This document shows, one piece after another, positions 5,568 through 6,623 of a DNA stretch of 6,623 nt. The notes under the pieces were generated by a model. That model searched no databases. It was given only the letters and a program-made list of their open reading frames with translations, and had not been told where the DNA came from. Position 1 is the first letter of the stretch; the number at the start of each line of letters is the position of its first letter. The position numbers and the translations under genes are program-made. The stretch comes from Bacteroidota bacterium (lineage in GTDB: Bacteria > Bacteroidota > Ignavibacteria > Ignavibacteriales > Ignavibacteriaceae): the NCBI GenBank assembly GCA_021793635.1, contig JAJYSI010000191.1, positions 1-6,623 on the forward strand, read 5' to 3'.

Positions 5568-6365
5568 TTAGTTATTACTAAGTTGAGATTTTTCGTAAGT
5601 AAATTTTGTTAGCCTTAAAAAATCATTAATTGACAATTGCTCGGCGCGCAAAGATAAATCTATTCCGCTTCCTTCAAAATTTAAGTTTGCAAATATACTA
5701 TTACTTAATGAATTTTTTAAAGTCTTTCTTCTATTCCCGAATGCCGCTTTTACCACTTTAATAAAGAATTGTTTTTCTTCCGGAAGTAGATTATTATCCT
5801 TAAAGTGAAGGTGTATGACGGCGGAAAAAACTTTCGGCTTTGGGTAAAAAACATTCGGCGAAACCTTAAAGCATAATTCAACATCAGCAAAATATTGAAT
5901 TATTACAGCAAGAATACCATAATCTTTTATCCCGCGCTTGGCGTTTATTCTTTGTGCTACTTCAAATTGTACCATTAAAACGGCATCATTAATATAATTA
6001 TTGTTTTCGATCATCTTGAAAAGAATCGGCGAAGTCAAATTATAAGGAATATTGCCTACAATCCTAACTTTTGATTCCTTTTCGACTGATAAACCTTTTA
6101 TATCAAATTCTAAAATATCGCTGGTAATTAATTTTAGCCCCGGAAATTTCGACAAAAGATTTTCTATTACTCTATTGTCAATTTCCACAGCGATTAAATT
6201 ATTAACCCGCTCATAAAGGAATTTTGTTAATGCGCCAAGCCCGGGACCAATCTCTACTAGCAAATCACCTCTGGAGGGATTAATTTCCTCCGCTATCTTT
6301 CTTAATATATTATCATCGGCAAGATAGTTTTGTCCGAACCTTTTTAGCGGTCTAATTTTGGTCAT
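5568..6365 (-). CDS. ksgA: 16S rRNA (adenine(1518)-N6/adenine(1519)-N6)-dimethyltransferase
   Basis: A 265-residue KsgA/Dim1 enzyme that dimethylates two adjacent adenines in the 3'-terminal helix of 16S rRNA during late 30S assembly, using SAM. Motifs in order: KRFGQNYLAD (8-17), SAM motif I EIGPGLGALT (38-47), the acidic VEID (60-63), SDILEFD (82-88), catalytic NIPYN (105-109; NLPY in most), FYPKPKVFSAV (173-183) and the C-terminal RNA-binding FGNRRKTLKNSL (209-220). Length is normal. It is the first gene of a - strand cluster (ksgA, PAP2, ubiE). Upstream are an AT-rich leader and two small hairpins. No clear Shine-Dalgarno is seen before the ATG. Confidence 0.96.
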   Translation of the reverse strand: MTKIRPLKRFGQNYLADDNILRKIAEEINPSRGDLLVEIGPGLGALTKFLYERVNNLIAVEIDNRVIENLLSKFPGLKLITSDILEFDIKGLSVEKESKVRIVGNIPYNLTSPILFKMIENNNYINDAVLMVQFEVAQRINAKRGIKDYGILAVIIQYFADVELCFKVSPNVFYPKPKVFSAVIHLHFKDNNLLPEEKQFFIKVVKAAFGNRRKTLKNSLSNSIFANLNFEGSGIDLSLRAEQLSINDFLRLTKFTYEKSQLSNN

Positions 6366-6435
6366 CGATAATTTTTTTTAGTTTGATTTAAGAGTTTAAA
6401 AATGACGGAGCAATAATAAAAAAAAGTAACCGCTG

Positions 6436-6458
6436 TCCAAAATAATTTTGGATTTTTT
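6436..6458 (+). terminator. AT-rich palindrome with T6 tail
   Basis: A perfect 17-base inverted repeat, TCCAAAATAATTTTGGA (6436-6452), is followed on the + strand by TTTTTT (6453-6458), an intrinsic-terminator shape. The stem is weak (three G-C pairs). No + strand gene ends just upstream, and on the - strand it lies in the ksgA leader without a T-run at its 3' side, so its role is uncertain. It could also be a protein-binding palindrome. Confidence 0.3.
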
Positions 6459-6463
6459 AACAA

Positions 6464-6481
6464 CCCGCGAAATTATGCGGG
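6464..6481. other. Small GC hairpin upstream of ksgA
   Basis: CCCGC (6464-6468) and GCGGG (6477-6481) form a 5-bp GC stem with an 8-nt loop in otherwise AT-rich DNA. On the + strand it is followed by ATTATTATTTTAT, which is T-rich but interrupted. It could be a weak terminator or part of the ksgA 5' leader. Confidence 0.35.
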
Positions 6482-6623
6482 ATTATTATTTTATATTGTA
6501 CACTGCAGAACAATCCACCACATTTCGTCCATACGCATTGGTAACAACAAGAATCTAGGAGCTACACACTTGCGACATAAGGGCCAAGGATATTCTTTAG
6601 ATAATGTCCTTCTATAAATAAAT
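6482..6623. other. Stretch without a supportable gene
   Basis: The last 142 bases hold no recognised gene. Base composition is more even than in the neighbouring leader. A - strand frame open from the window edge to TAA at 6491-6493 (43 codons, with a CRKC pair) could be the end of a gene lying to the right, but it matches no family I know and is short enough to be chance. Confidence 0.4.

Noticed and set aside
6491..6622. - strand partial ORF with a CRKC pair at the right edge
   Set aside because: Only 43 codons are visible, with no recognised family and no supporting context; it could be the tail of a real gene but cannot be supported from this window.

Overview
The window is an AT-rich bacterial chromosomal segment. 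Ribosome binding sites are mostly weak or absent, and the gene content is Gram-negative and menaquinone-type: a lipoprotein gene, a UbiE/MenG methyltransferase, and a GH3 glucosidase with an added Ig-like C-terminal domain. Together these suggest the Bacteroidota/Chlorobi/Ignavibacteria group. That placement is inferred from composition and protein style and has not been tested by a search.

Left part, + strand (1-1270): the 3' portion of a GH3 exo-beta-glucosidase, cut by the window edge. It is followed by an 88-bp miniature inverted-repeat element and then a strong intrinsic terminator. Middle part, + strand (1278-3864): a GNAT acetyltransferase, an 88-bp array of 8-bp repeats, an AhpD-like carboxymuconolactone decarboxylase-family protein, a PQ-loop/SemiSWEET-like membrane protein whose stop overlaps the start of the RdgB-type nucleotide-pool sanitising enzyme, and, 2 bp after rdgB, a broken lipoprotein gene. 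Right part, - strand (6365 down to 3881): a compact cluster of ksgA (16S rRNA dimethyltransferase), an Aur1/PAP2-type membrane phosphatase or phosphotransferase, and ubiE/menG. It converges on the lipoprotein pseudogene. The last ~260 bases hold two short hairpins and no supportable gene.

The most notable structure is a pair of near-identical short elements in opposite orientation (88 bp at 1122-1209 and 97 bp at 3315-3411). Each has 17-bp terminal inverted repeats (one mismatch in the second copy) and its own 4-bp target duplication (TTAT and TTTA). The second copy sits inside the signal peptide of the lipoprotein gene. Removing it together with one TTTA restores an open frame with a lipobox-like LFNAC, so the insertion is directly readable. 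The two copies differ by one 9-bp unit of an internal degenerate TTGCG array, which implies slippage or unit gain. Because the target duplications differ, these are two independent insertions and not the ends of one composite transposon.

No CRISPR array, rRNA or tRNA gene, or full-length transposase gene was seen.
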